Source of the DNA: Actinokineospora sp. NBRC 105648
Lineage (GTDB): Bacteria > Actinomycetota > Actinomycetes > Mycobacteriales > Pseudonocardiaceae
NCBI RefSeq assembly: GCF_030269645.1
Contig: NZ_BSTR01000001.1
Location: 115,740-179,739, forward strand
Direction of reading: 5' to 3'
Length of the DNA: 64,000 nucleotides
In this document: positions 44,801 through 56,800 of the stretch, one piece after another
Layout of the letters: every line of letters begins with the position of its first letter
How positions within the stretch are numbered: position 1 is the first letter of the stretch
Notes under the pieces: generated by a model
Database searches by the model: none
Told to the model about the DNA's origin: nothing
The model's input: the letters and a program-made list of their open reading frames with translations, nothing else
Position numbers and translations under genes: made by a program

Positions 44801-47800
44801 TGGTCTGGTGGACCTGCCCGCCGACTTGGACACGCGCGCCGCAGCCCGCTTGGCGGCGGTGCTGGGCGGCTCGGAAGACCAGGTCGCGATCCGTGAGTTC
44901 GGCGCGTACGCCCGCAGGCTCCGCCTCGCCGACTCGGTCGCGGCCCAGCCGTGGCGGCCCGATGGCACCGTCCTGATCACCGGCGGCACCGGGGCCCTGG
45001 GCGCGCACGTCGCCCGTGCCCTCGCCTCGCGGGGTACCCCGCACTTGATCCTCACCAGCAGGCGCGGCCTTGACGCGCCCGGCGCTGAAGCCCTCCGCGT
45101 CGAGTTGGTCGCCCTCGGCGCGCTCGTGGATGTCGTGGCTTGCGATGTCGCCGATCGGGCGGCATTGGCCGAGTTGTTGACGGACGAGGACATCGCTGCG
45201 GTCGTGCACGCGGCGGGTGTCACCGACGACGTCGCGATCGCCGCCCTAACTCCCGAGCGACTCACAGATGTCCTGCGCGCCAAGGTGGACGCGGCCGACA
45301 ACCTCGATGAACTGCTGCCCGACGCGGAGCTGGTCCTGTTCTCGTCGATCGCGGGCGTCTGGGGCAGTGCCAACCAGGCGGGCTATGCGGCGGGCAACGC
45401 CCACCTCGACGCGCTGGCCGAGCGCCGCCGGGCCCAGGGGCGCCGGGCGACCTCGGTCTCCTGGGGCCCGTGGGCCGACGCGGGCATGGCAGCACGTGGC
45501 GACGCCGCCGACTACCTGCGCAAACGAGGTCTCCGCCCGCTGGCGCCCGCGTTGGCGATCACCGCCCTCGATGCCGCCGTGGTCGATCCGGCGGCGTGCG
45601 TCACGGTCGCCGATGTCGATTGGTCCCGCTTCGCGCCGGTGTTCACCTCGACCCGGCCGAGTCCGCTGCTGTCCCTGGTGGCCCCGGAGGAGCACCGCGA
45701 AGCCGACGCGGGGTTGCTCGAACTGTCTACTGTGGAGTTCCAGGTCACGCTGCTCGACCTGGTGACCAAGGCTGTCGGCGCGGTGCTGGGCCACCGGACG
45801 CCGGTCGATCCCGGCATCGCGTTCGCCGACCTGGGCTTCGACTCGCTCACCGCCGTGGAACTGCGCAACCGCCTGGCCGAGGCCACCGGACTGGCGCTGC
45901 CGACGACCACGGCGTTCGACCACCCCACGGCCACGGCACTGGCCACTCACCTGGTGGTCCTGCTCGGCGGGGACGCCGCCCCGGTCGCCGCTCCGGTGGC
46001 GGTGGCCACGACCGAACCGATCGCCATCGTGGGCATGGCGTGCAGGCTCCCTGGCGGCGTCCGGTCGCCGCAGGACCTGTGGGACCTCGTCTCGGCCGGT
46101 GCGGACGGCATCTCCGCGTTCCCGACCGACCGCGGCTGGGACGTCACTGGCGCGGACTTCGCCGCACTGGGCGGTTTCGTGCACGACGCGACCGGCTTCG
46201 ACGCCGAGCTGTTCGGCATCTCGCCCCGGGAAGCCACGGCGATGGACCCGCAGCAGCGGGTGCTGCTGGAGGCGTGCTGGGAGCTGCTCGAACGCGCGGG
46301 CGTCAACCCGACTTCGCTGCGCGGCAGCCAAACCGGTGTGTTCGTCGGCGCGTCCAACTCCGGCTACGGCCTCGGGTCCGACACGCCGGACGAGGTGGCG
46401 GGCCACCTGCTCACCGGCAGCGCCAACAGTGTGATCTCCGGTCGAGTCGCCTACACGCTGGGCCTCGAAGGGCCCGCGCTCACCGTCGACACCGCGTGCT
46501 CCAGCAGCCTGGTCGCCCTTCACCTCGCCGCGCAGGCACTTCGTCAGGGCGAGTGCACCTTGGCGCTCGCGGGCGGCGTCACCGTGATGCCGACCCCAGC
46601 CGCGTTCACCGAGTTCGCGCGCCAGGGTGGCCTCGCCACCGACGGCCGCTGCAAGGCCTTCGCCGAGTCCGCCGACGGTACCGGCTGGTCGGAGGGGGTC
46701 GCGGTGATCCTCGTCGAGCGGCTCTCCGACGCGCTGGCCCAGGGGCGGGAGATCCTGGCCGTGGTGCGGGGCAGCGCGGTCAACTCCGACGGCGCGTCCA
46801 ACGGCCTCACCGCGCCCAACGGCCCGTCCCAGCAACGGGTCATTCGGCAGGCGCTCGCCAACGCGGGCCTGGTTCCGTCCGATGTGGACGCTGTGGAGGG
46901 GCACGGCACCGGCACCCGGCTGGGCGACCCCATCGAGGCGCAGGCGCTCTTGGCGACCTACGGCGCCGACCGGGCCGAGCCGCTGTGGCTCGGCTCGCTC
47001 AAGTCCAACATCGGCCACGCCCAGGCCGCCTCCGGCATGGCGGGCCTGATCAAGATGGTGCAGGCCATCCGGCACGGCATCCTGCCCAAGACACTGCACG
47101 CGGATACGCCTTCGTCCCATGTGGACTGGTCGACCGGTGCTGTACGGCTGCTCTCCGAACCGCGTGACTGGCCCATGACCGACCGTCCTCGCCGTGCGGC
47201 CGTCTCGTCGTTCGGTATCAGCGGCACCAATGTGCACACGGTCATCGAACAGGCGCCGATTGTCGAATCGGTGGCGGCCCACCGGGTCGCGCCGCCGGTG
47301 CTGCCGTTCGTGATCTCCGCTCGTGGGCCCGAAGCCCTGCACGCCCGCGCCGCCGAGCTGCGAGACCTCGACATGGACCCGCTGGACCTCGCGCACTCCC
47401 TGGCCACCACACGGGCGGTCCTCGACCACCGAGCCGTCGCCTTCAGTGCCGACGCGGTGACCGCGTTGGCCGCCGGGCATTCCGCGGCCGACCTGGTCAC
47501 CGGCGTCGCGGTGCCGGGCAAGCTCGCGTTCCTGTTCACCGGCCAGGGCTCCCAGCGGCCGGGCATGGGCCACGAGCTCCGGGCCGCGTTCCCGACCTTC
47601 GCCAACGCCCACGACGAGATCCGCGCCCGGGTCGGGTTCGCCGACGACGACAAGATCCACCAGACCGTCAACGCCCAAGCCGCGCTGTTCGCGCTTGAGG
47701 TCGCCCTCTTCCGGCTCGTGGAGTCGTGGGGACTGCGACCCACCGCGCTGGCAGGTCACTCCATCGGCGAGCTGGCCGCCGCGCACGTCGCCGGGGTGCT

Positions 47801-50800
47801 GTCGCTGGACGACGCGTGCACGCTGGTCCGCGCCCGTGGTCGGCTCATGCAGGCGCTTCCCACAGGTGGCGCCATGCTGGCCGTCGAAGCGGACGAGGTC
47901 GAGCTGCCCGCAGGGTTGGACCTGGCGGCGGTGAACGGCCCGCGGTCGCTGGTGCTCTCAGGGGACGAGGAGCCGATCGTCGCGCTGGCGTCAGAACTGC
48001 GGGCCGACGGCGTGCGGGTCAAGCGCCTGACGGTGTCGCATGCGTTCCACTCGCACCGCATGGAGCCGATGCTCGCCGAGTTCGCGCAGGTCGCGGCCGG
48101 TCTGACCTACCGGGCGCCACGCATCCCGATTTTCACCACCTCCTCCGGCGAGATCGACACGCCGGACTACTGGGTGCGCCAGGTCCGCGAGACCGTGCGG
48201 TTCGCCGATGCCATTGACGGACTGCGCACGGCCGGGGTCACCACGATGCTGGAGCTGGGCCCGGACGGCACGTTGACCGCGTTGGCGCGGCAGGGCGGCG
48301 AAGGTGTCTTCGCCCCGGCCTTGCGGGTCGATCGACCGGAGCCTGCCGCGCTGCTGCACGCCGTGGCCACCGCGCACGTGCACGGCACCGAGGTCGACTG
48401 GTCGGCCGTGGTCGCGCCGTGGGGTGGTCGACGGGTCGACCTGCCGGTGTACCCGTTCCAGCGGCGGCGGTTCTGGCTGGACGCGGCTGGGCGGTCCACT
48501 GTGGACCTGGATCGGTATGTCGTCGAGTGGGAGCGCTTGCCTGAGGTCGCGGGCGAGCGGCGCCGGTGGGCTGTGCTCAGCGCCGACGGCGTCGTACCAG
48601 CCGACTTGGCCGAGGTGCTGGACGCGGTCGGTGTCCGGTTCGGTGCCCCGATCGACGCCGATGGCGTGCTCTGTCTGGCTGAACGACCTGAAGATCTGCT
48701 GCACGTGGTCGGTCTTGACATCCCGGTGTGGGGTATCACGCGGGGTGCGGTGGCCGTTGCCGCGAGTGATGTCCCCGACCCGACCGCGAGCGCGGTGTGG
48801 GGCCTGGGGCGGGTCGCGGCCCTGGAGCTGCCGCAGTGGCGCGGCCTGATCGACCTACCGTCCACTGTGGATGACGCGCGCCTGCTTCGGAGCGTCCTGA
48901 GCGGCGACGAAGACCAGGTGGCCGTCCGTGAGACCGGTGCGTTCGGCCGCAGGCTGCGCCGGGCGGCCAAACCCGCGGGCGCGCGACCGTGGCAACCGGG
49001 CACTGTCCTGGTGACCGGCGGGACGGGTGCGCTGGGTGGGCACGTCGCCCGGTGGCTGGCGGGCCGTGGGGCGGCGAAGATCGTGCTGGCGGGCAGGCGC
49101 GGTCCGGACGCCCCCGGCGCGGCCGAGCTCGTCGCCGAGCTGACCGCTTTGGGCGCCGAGGCTGTCGCGGTGTCCTGCGATGTCGCCGACCGGGACGCGC
49201 TGGCCGCGTTGCTGGCTGAGCACCCGATCACCGCCGTGGTGCACACCGCCGGTGTCATCGGCGCGTCCCCGCTGGTCGAGACCACGGCCGATCACCTCGC
49301 GGAAGTTCTGCACGCCAAGGTGACCGGCGCGGCGAACCTGCACGAGCTGTGCCCGGACGTGGACGCTTTCGTGCTGTTCTCGTCGATCGCGGGCACCTGG
49401 GGCAGCGGCGGCCAAGCCGCCTACTCCGCCGCGAACGCCTACCTCGACGGCCTCGCCGAGCACCGTCGCGCACTGGGCCTGGCCGCCACCTCGGTGGCGT
49501 GGGGGCCGTGGGCGGGGTCGGGCATGCTCGCGGCCGAGGACGGCGAGGAATACCTGCGCAAACGCGGACTCACCGCGATGTCGCCGGAGCGGGCCATCGC
49601 GGCCCTGGCCCAGGCGGTCGACCACGGCGAGACGGCTGTTACCGTGGCCCAGGTCGATTGGGACCGCTTCGGCGCGACTTTCACCGCTGCCCGGCCCAGC
49701 CCGCTGCTCTCCGCTTTGATGCTGCATTCGACTGTTAATCGAAGGGTTGCTGGTTCGAGCCCCTTCGCGGACCTCCCCGTGGCCGAGCGCTTGCGCGCCG
49801 CGATCACCCTGGTCCGCACCGAGGCCGCCGCGGCGCTGGGGCATGACTCGGCGGACCGGGTCGCGCCGGACCGGGCGTTCGCCGATCTGGGCTTCGACTC
49901 GCTGACCTCGGTCGAGCTGCGGGACCGGCTGGTGACCGCCACCGGTCTCCGGCTTCCGGCCGGGGTCGTGTTCGACTTCCCGACCGCCATGGCGCTCGCC
50001 GCGCACCTCGTCGGTGATTCCACAGTGGACGATGTGCCGGCGCCGGTCGCGGTGACCGACGACCCGGTGGTCATCGTGGGTATGAGCTGCCGTTTCCCGG
50101 GTGGGATCGACAGTCCCGAGCAGCTGTGGGAGCTCCTGGTCGAACGCCGGGACGTGCTGGGGCCGTTCCCCACCGACCGCGGCTGGGACCTCGACACACT
50201 GGTCCACCCCGATCCGGACCACCCCGGCACCTCCTACGTCGACCGGGGTGCGTTCCTCACTGCGGCCGACCGGTTCGACGCGGACCTGTTCGGCATCTCG
50301 CCGCGCGAGGCCGTCGCGATGGACCCGCAGCAGCGGTTGCTGCTGGAGACCACTTGGGAGGTCTTCGAGCGGGCGGGCATTGATCCCCGTTCTCTGCGTG
50401 GCTCGCGGACCGGTGTGTTCGCCGGGACCAACGGTCAGGACTACACGCGGTTGACCCTCGCGGTCGACGTGCCGGAGGGGCATGTCGCGACCGGCGGCGC
50501 GGCCAGTGTGATGTCCGGGCGGGTCGCCTACGCGTTCGGGCTGGAGGGGCCCGCGCTGACCGTGGACACGGCGTGTTCATCGGCGTTGGTGGCCTTGCAC
50601 CTGGCCGCACAGGCGTTGCGCCACGGGGAGTGCACGCTGGCGCTCGCGGCTGGTGTGACCGTGATGGCGACACCCGGCGCGTTCGTGGAGTTCAGCCGTC
50701 AGCGCGGCCTCGCCGCTGACGGCCGCTGCAAACCGTTCTCCGACAACGCTGACGGCACCGCCTGGGGCGAGGGCGTCGGTGTGTTGTTGGTGGAGCGCCT

Positions 50801-53800
50801 CTCCGACGCCCGGCGCAACGGGCACCCGGTGCTCGCGGTCGTCGAGGGCTCGGCGGTGAACTCCGACGGGGCGTCGAACGGCCTCACCGCGCCGAACGGC
50901 CCATCGCAACAGCGCGTCATCCGGGCGGCGCTGGCCTCGGCGGGGCTCCGTTCGTCCGATGTGGACGTCGTGGAGGCACACGGGACCGGCACCGTGCTGG
51001 GCGACCCGATCGAGGCCGAGGCGCTGCTGGCCACCTACGGCCAGGACCGCGTCGACCCGGTGTGGCTGGGCTCGGTGAAGTCGAACCTGGGGCACACCCA
51101 GGCGGCGGCGGGCGCGGCCGGGGTGATCAAGGCGGTGCTGGCCCTGCGCCACGGGGTGCTGCCCGCCTCGCTGCACGCCGAGTCGCCGTCGTCGCATGTA
51201 GACTGGTCGACGGGCGCTTTGGAGCTGCTCGCTGATCCCCGCCCGTGGCCCAAGCGCGCGAATCCCCGTCGTGCGGCGGTTTCCGCGTTCGGCATCAGCG
51301 GCACGAACGCCCACGTGATCATCGGCGACCCGCCGATGTCTTCGACCCCCGAGCCCATCGACGGCCCGGCCTTCTGGCCGTTGTCCGCGCACACGCCGCT
51401 CGCGCTCACGGCGCGGGCCGGGCAGTTGGCCACGGCGCTGTCAGGTGAACTGCGGTCTGCGGTTGATGTCGGCCGCACGCTCGCCACCGGTCGAGCGGCG
51501 TTGAGCCACCGCGCGGTTGTGTTGTCCGGCGTGCCGGGGCTCGCGGCGTTGGCGGCCGGGACGAGCGGTCCTGGGGTGGTGCGGGGAACGGCGCGCCCGG
51601 GTCGCCCGATCGCGTTCCTGTTCACCGGTCAGGGTTCCCAGCGCGTGGGCATGGGGCGTGTCCTGCACGCCACCTTCCCGGTGTTCGCCGAGTCCTTCGA
51701 CGCGGTGTGCGCGCTGGTCGAACTCGACCGACCGCTGGCCGAGGTCGTCTTCGGCTCGGGCGGGGACCTGGACCAGACGGTCTACACGCAGGCGGGGCTG
51801 TTCGCGCTGGAAGTGGCGCTGTTCCGGCTGCTCGAGTCGTGGGGCGTCGTCCCGGACGTCCTCATTGGACATTCGATCGGCGAGTTGGCCGCCGCGCACG
51901 TGGCCGGGGTGCTGTCGCTGGACGACGCCTGTGCCCTGGTGTCGGCCCGTGGCAGGCTGATGCAGGCCCTCCCGCCCGGCGGCGCGATGCTGGCCGTCCA
52001 GGCCGACGAGGTCGACCTGCCCGCAGGTGTTGATCTCGCGGCGGTCAACGGTCCACGGTCGCTGGTGGTGTCCGGCGCCGAGGACGCCGTGGCCGCGCTG
52101 GAGTCGCAGCTGCGCTCCGAGGGCGGCAAGGTCAAGCGGCTGACGGTCTCGCACGCGTTCCACTCGCACTTGATGGACCCGATGCTCGCCGAGTTCGCGC
52201 AGGTCGCGGCCGGGTTGACCTACCACGCCCCGCGCATCCCGATCGCCACCACGGCCTCGGGCGACATCGACACCCCGGACTACTGGGTGCGCCAAGTCCG
52301 CGAACCCGTCCGTTTCGCTGACGCCGTGGCCGACCGTGACGCCACGTACCTCGAACTCGGCCCCGACGGTGCCCTGTCCGCGCTGGTCGAGGACAGCACC
52401 CCGCTGCTGCGCCGTGACCGCGACGAGGTCGAGACCGCGCTCACCGCGCTGGCACACGCCTACGTGCACGGCGCGACCCCGGACTGGGCCGCCGTGTTCC
52501 AGCCGTGGGGTGGTGGTGGGCATGTCGACCTGCCCACCTACCCGTTCCAGGGGGAGCGCTACTGGCAGCACGTCCCGCCCACAGGCGACGTGACCTCGGC
52601 GGGTTTGCGTTCGGCGGGTCACCCGTTGCTAGCCGCCGTTCTCACCCCGGCGAGTGGTGACGGGCTCGTCCTCACCGGGAGGCTCTCGCTGGCGACCCAC
52701 CCGTGGCTGGGTGAGCACCGCGTGCACGGCACGGCTGTTGTTCCCGGCACGGCGTTGCTGGACATCGCCCTGCACGCGGGTCACCTCGTCGCCCGACCGG
52801 TCGTGGACGAGCTGACTCTGCACGCGCCGCTCGCCCTGCCCGAGCGTGGCGCCGTCGAACTCCAGGTCACCGTCGCCGACGCTGCCCTGACGATCCACTC
52901 CCGTGCCGGCGACGGACCCTGGACCCATCACGCGTCCGGCACCCTCGCCGCGGACAACCCGACCGAGCACGCCGCCGCCGAGACCTGGTCGCTCGACACC
53001 GCGGACTCCGTCGACCTGGGCGATCACTACTCCAGGCTGTCGGCCGCCGGTCTGGACTACGGCCCGCTCTTCCAGGGACTCCGCGCTGTCTGGTTGGACG
53101 ATTCACCAGTTCAACCTGTGAACAATCCTGATGTTCACTTGTCCTCACGTAGAATTGTTGAACGATCTGCCTGGGCCGAGGTGGGGTTGCCGGGGCGGCC
53201 GGACGCGGGTGACTTCGGGGTGCACCCGGCGCTCCTCGACGCCGCCCTGCAAGCGATCGCCGTTGTGGGCAGTAGCAGCGTTGGTAGTGACGGGGCGGTT
53301 GGCGACGGGGTGGCCCGGGTGCCGTTCTCCTGGTCGGGTGTCCGGCTGCACGCGACCGGGGCCACCGAGCTGCGGGTGCGTCTCGCCCCCATCGGCCCGG
53401 ACACGATCGCCGTGCGGGCGGTCGACGCCGATGGCGCACTGGTGCTCACGATCGACTCGGTGACCCTCCGGGTGACCGCCGCGACCCGCCCGGACTCGTT
53501 GTTCGAGGTCCAGTGGGTGCCGGTCCCGCCCGCTGCCACCCAGATCGGGCTCGCCGTGGTCGAGCCGTCCACTGTGGACGAGGCGTTGACCGCCGTGCGA
53601 GGCGGCGGAGACCTCGTGGTCCTCACCCGAGGGGCCGTTGCCGCGATCCCTGGTGACGACATCACCGATCCGGCGACGGCCGCGATCTGGGGGCTCGTTC
53701 GTTCGGCCCAGTCCGAGCAGCCCGGCCGGTTCACCCTCCTCGACACCGACGACACCCTGCCGCCGAGCGCCGCCCACGGCGAACCGCAGGCCGCCATCCG

Positions 53801-56800
53801 CGACGGTCAAGTCTTGGTCCCCAGGCTTGCCCGCTTCCGTCCGACACCGCCCCCGGTCACGCCCTGGTACCTGACCCCCGGCGGTCGCACCCTCACCGAA
53901 CTCGACCACACCCCCGTCGTCGAAGCTCCGCTCGCCCCGACCCAGGTCCGTCTCGCCGTGCGCGCCGCCGGGGTCAACTTCCGGGACGTGCTCATCACGC
54001 TCGGCGAGTACCCGGAGGCCGCTGACCTGGGCTCCGAGGGCGCGGGCGTGGTCACCGAGGTCGGCCGGGAGGTGACCGGCCTGCGGCCGGGGGACCGCGT
54101 GTTCGGTCTGCTCGGCGCCGGATTTGGTCTACAAGCGACAGTCGACCACCGGTTGCTCGCGCCGATTCCCGACGGCTGGTCGTTCGCCGAGGCCGCCGCG
54201 GTCCCGATGGCGTTCCTCACCGCCTACTACGCGCTGGTCGACCTCGCGTGCGTCCGGCCAGGTGAACGCGTGCTCGTCCACGCCGCCGCCGGTGGGGTCG
54301 GGATGGCCGCCGTCCAGGTCGCGCGACACCTCGGCGCGGAGGTCTACGGCACCGCGAGCCCGGCCAAGTGGCCCGCCACCGGTCTCGCCGACGACCACCT
54401 CGCCTCCTCCCGCGATCTCGCGTTCGCCGAGCGGTTCCCGCAGGTGGACGTCGTGCTGAACGCCTTGGCCGGTGAGTTCATCGACGCGAGCGCGAGCCTG
54501 CTGAGGCCGGGTGGGCGGTTCATCGAGATGGGCAAGGCCGACCTGCGCGACGGCATTCCCGGCTACCGCGCGTTCGACCTCTGGGAGGCGGGTCCGGACC
54601 GCCTCGCCGAGATGCTCGCCGAGGTGGTGCGCCTGTTCGACGAATCCGCGCTCGCCGTGCCGCCGGTCCGCGCATGGGACATCGGGGACGCGAGTTCCGC
54701 GTTCCGGCATGTCGCCCAGGCCAAGCACATCGGTAAGAACGTGCTCACCGTCACCCGACCGATAGATCCACAAGGGACAGTGCTGATCACCGGTGGCACC
54801 GGGTCCCTCGGGGGTCTCTTGGCCCGCCACCTCGTCACCGCGCACGGTGCGACGAACCTCGTCCTGATCAGCAGGCGCGGCCCCGACGCCCCCGGTGCGG
54901 CGGAGTTGGCCGACGACCTCACCGCGCTCGGCGCGACCGTCGAGGTCATCGCTTGCGACGCCGCAGACCGCGCCGCGCTCGCCGAGGTCATCGCGGGCCG
55001 GACGCTCACCGCCGTGGTGCACGCCGCGGGAACCGTCGCCGACGGTGTGATCGAAACCCTTACACAGCAGCAACTTCATGCCGTTGACGACAAGGTCGTC
55101 GCCGCTCGCAACCTGCACGAGCTGACCCAGGGCCACGACCTCGCCCTGTTCGTCCTCTACTCCTCGGTCGCCGCCACCCTCGGCACCCCCGGCCAGGGCA
55201 ACTACGCCGCCGCCAACGCCCAGCTCGACGCGCTGGCCCAGCACCGGGTCGCCCGGGGCCTGCCCGCCGTCGCGCTGGCGTGGGGGCTGTGGGACCGGGC
55301 GAGCGAGATCAGCGACACCGCCGACCGCGATCGCGCCACCCGACTCGGCGCCCCGCTCTCCGACGCGGGCGGCCTCGCCCTGTTCGACGCCGCCATCACC
55401 GCCGGCCGCGCGCACCTCGTCCCGGCGAACCTCGACCTCACCCGGCTCCGCGGCGACGTTCCGGTGGTGCTCAGCGGGCTGACCAAGGCTCCGGTGCGTC
55501 GAGCCGCACCCGCCCGGCGGATCGAGGCGGGTCGGACCGTTCGGTCGCTGACCGAGCTGATCCGGGCCGAGGTGACCGCCGTGCTCGGCCATTCCACAGT
55601 GGACCCCGAGCGCTCGTTCACCGAGCTGGGCTTCGACTCGCTCACCGCCGTCGAGCTGCGCAACCGGCTCGGCGCGGCCACCGACCTGCGGCTGCCCGCC
55701 ACGCTCGTCTTCGACCACCCGACTCCCGCCGCCCTCGCCGTCCACTTGCACGCGCTGACCGAGCCACGACGCCCGGTGGCGGCGGAGGCGAGCGACCGCC
55801 GCACCGACGAGCCGATCGCCATCGTCGCGATGAGCTGCCGCTTCCCCGGTGGCATCGACTCACCCGAGGCGCTGTGGCGGGTCGCCGCGGACGGGGTCGA
55901 CGCTGTCGGGGCGTTCCCGACCGACCGCGGCTGGGACCTGAACACGTTGTTCGACAACGGAAAGCCCGGTAGCACCTACGCCCGCACCGGTGGGTTCCTC
56001 GACAGCGCGGGCGCCTTCGACGCCACCCTCTTCGGCATCTCGCCGCGCGAGGCGCTGGCCATGGACCCGCAGCAGCGGCTCCTGCTCGAGGCCGCCTGGG
56101 AGGTCTTCGAACGGGCGGGCATCGACCCGCTGTCGGTGCGCGGCACCCAGGCCGGTGTGTTCATCGGCGCCGCCGCCTCACTGTACGGCGCGGACATCGC
56201 GGCCGCCGAGGTCGAGGGCCACCGGATGACCGGTGCCGCGACCAGCGTCGCGTCCGGCAGGCTGTCCTACTTCTTCGGCTTGGAAGGCCCGGCCGTCACC
56301 GTCGACACCGCGTGTTCGAGCAGCCTCGTCGCGCTGCACTGGGCGGTGCAGGCGTTGCGCGAGGGGGAGTGCACGATGGCACTCGCCGGCGGTGTGGCCG
56401 TGATGGCGACGCCCGGGATGTTCACCGAGTTCTCCCGCCAACAGGGCCTCGCCGCCGATGGGCGCTGCAAGTCCTTCTCCGCCGACGCCGACGGCACCGG
56501 GTGGTCCGAGGGCGTCGGGATGCTGCTGGTCGAGCGACTGTCCGACGCGATCGAACGCGGTCACGAGGTTTTGGCCGTGGTGCGGGGAAGCGCGGTCAAC
56601 CAGGACGGCGCGTCCAACGGGCTCACCGCGCCCAACGGCCCGGCGCAGCAGCGCGTCATCCGCCAGGCGTTGCGCCGGGCCGGTCTCACGACGTCCGATG
56701 TGGACGTTGTCGAGGCGCACGGCACCGGTACCACGCTCGGCGACCCGATCGAGGCCCAAGCCCTCCTGGCCACCTATGGGCAGGACCGGGAAACCCGGCT

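Larger units (their letters stand above)
50065..55750 (+). other. PKS module 7: KS-AT(malonyl)-DH-ER-KR(B-type)-ACP
   Basis: KS active site TACSSA (Ala instead of the usual Ser). DH His5607 ([10 protein letters not shown]) and Asp5781 are intact, but the DH carries about 20 extra residues near 5735-5757. [10 protein letters not shown] at about 6128. The KR motif is TVADG, keeping the second Asp, with Tyr6436. A methylene is predicted. Confidence 0.85.

Noticed and set aside
49700-49775. A functional tRNA-Asn gene
   Set aside because: There is no acceptor stem or D-arm, the 3' T-stem strand is missing, and the region is translated PKS sequence.
53151-53156. TAGAAT as an active internal promoter
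   Set aside because: No convincing -35 at 16-19 bases, and no gene start follows within the DH. Kept only as part of the odd patch.
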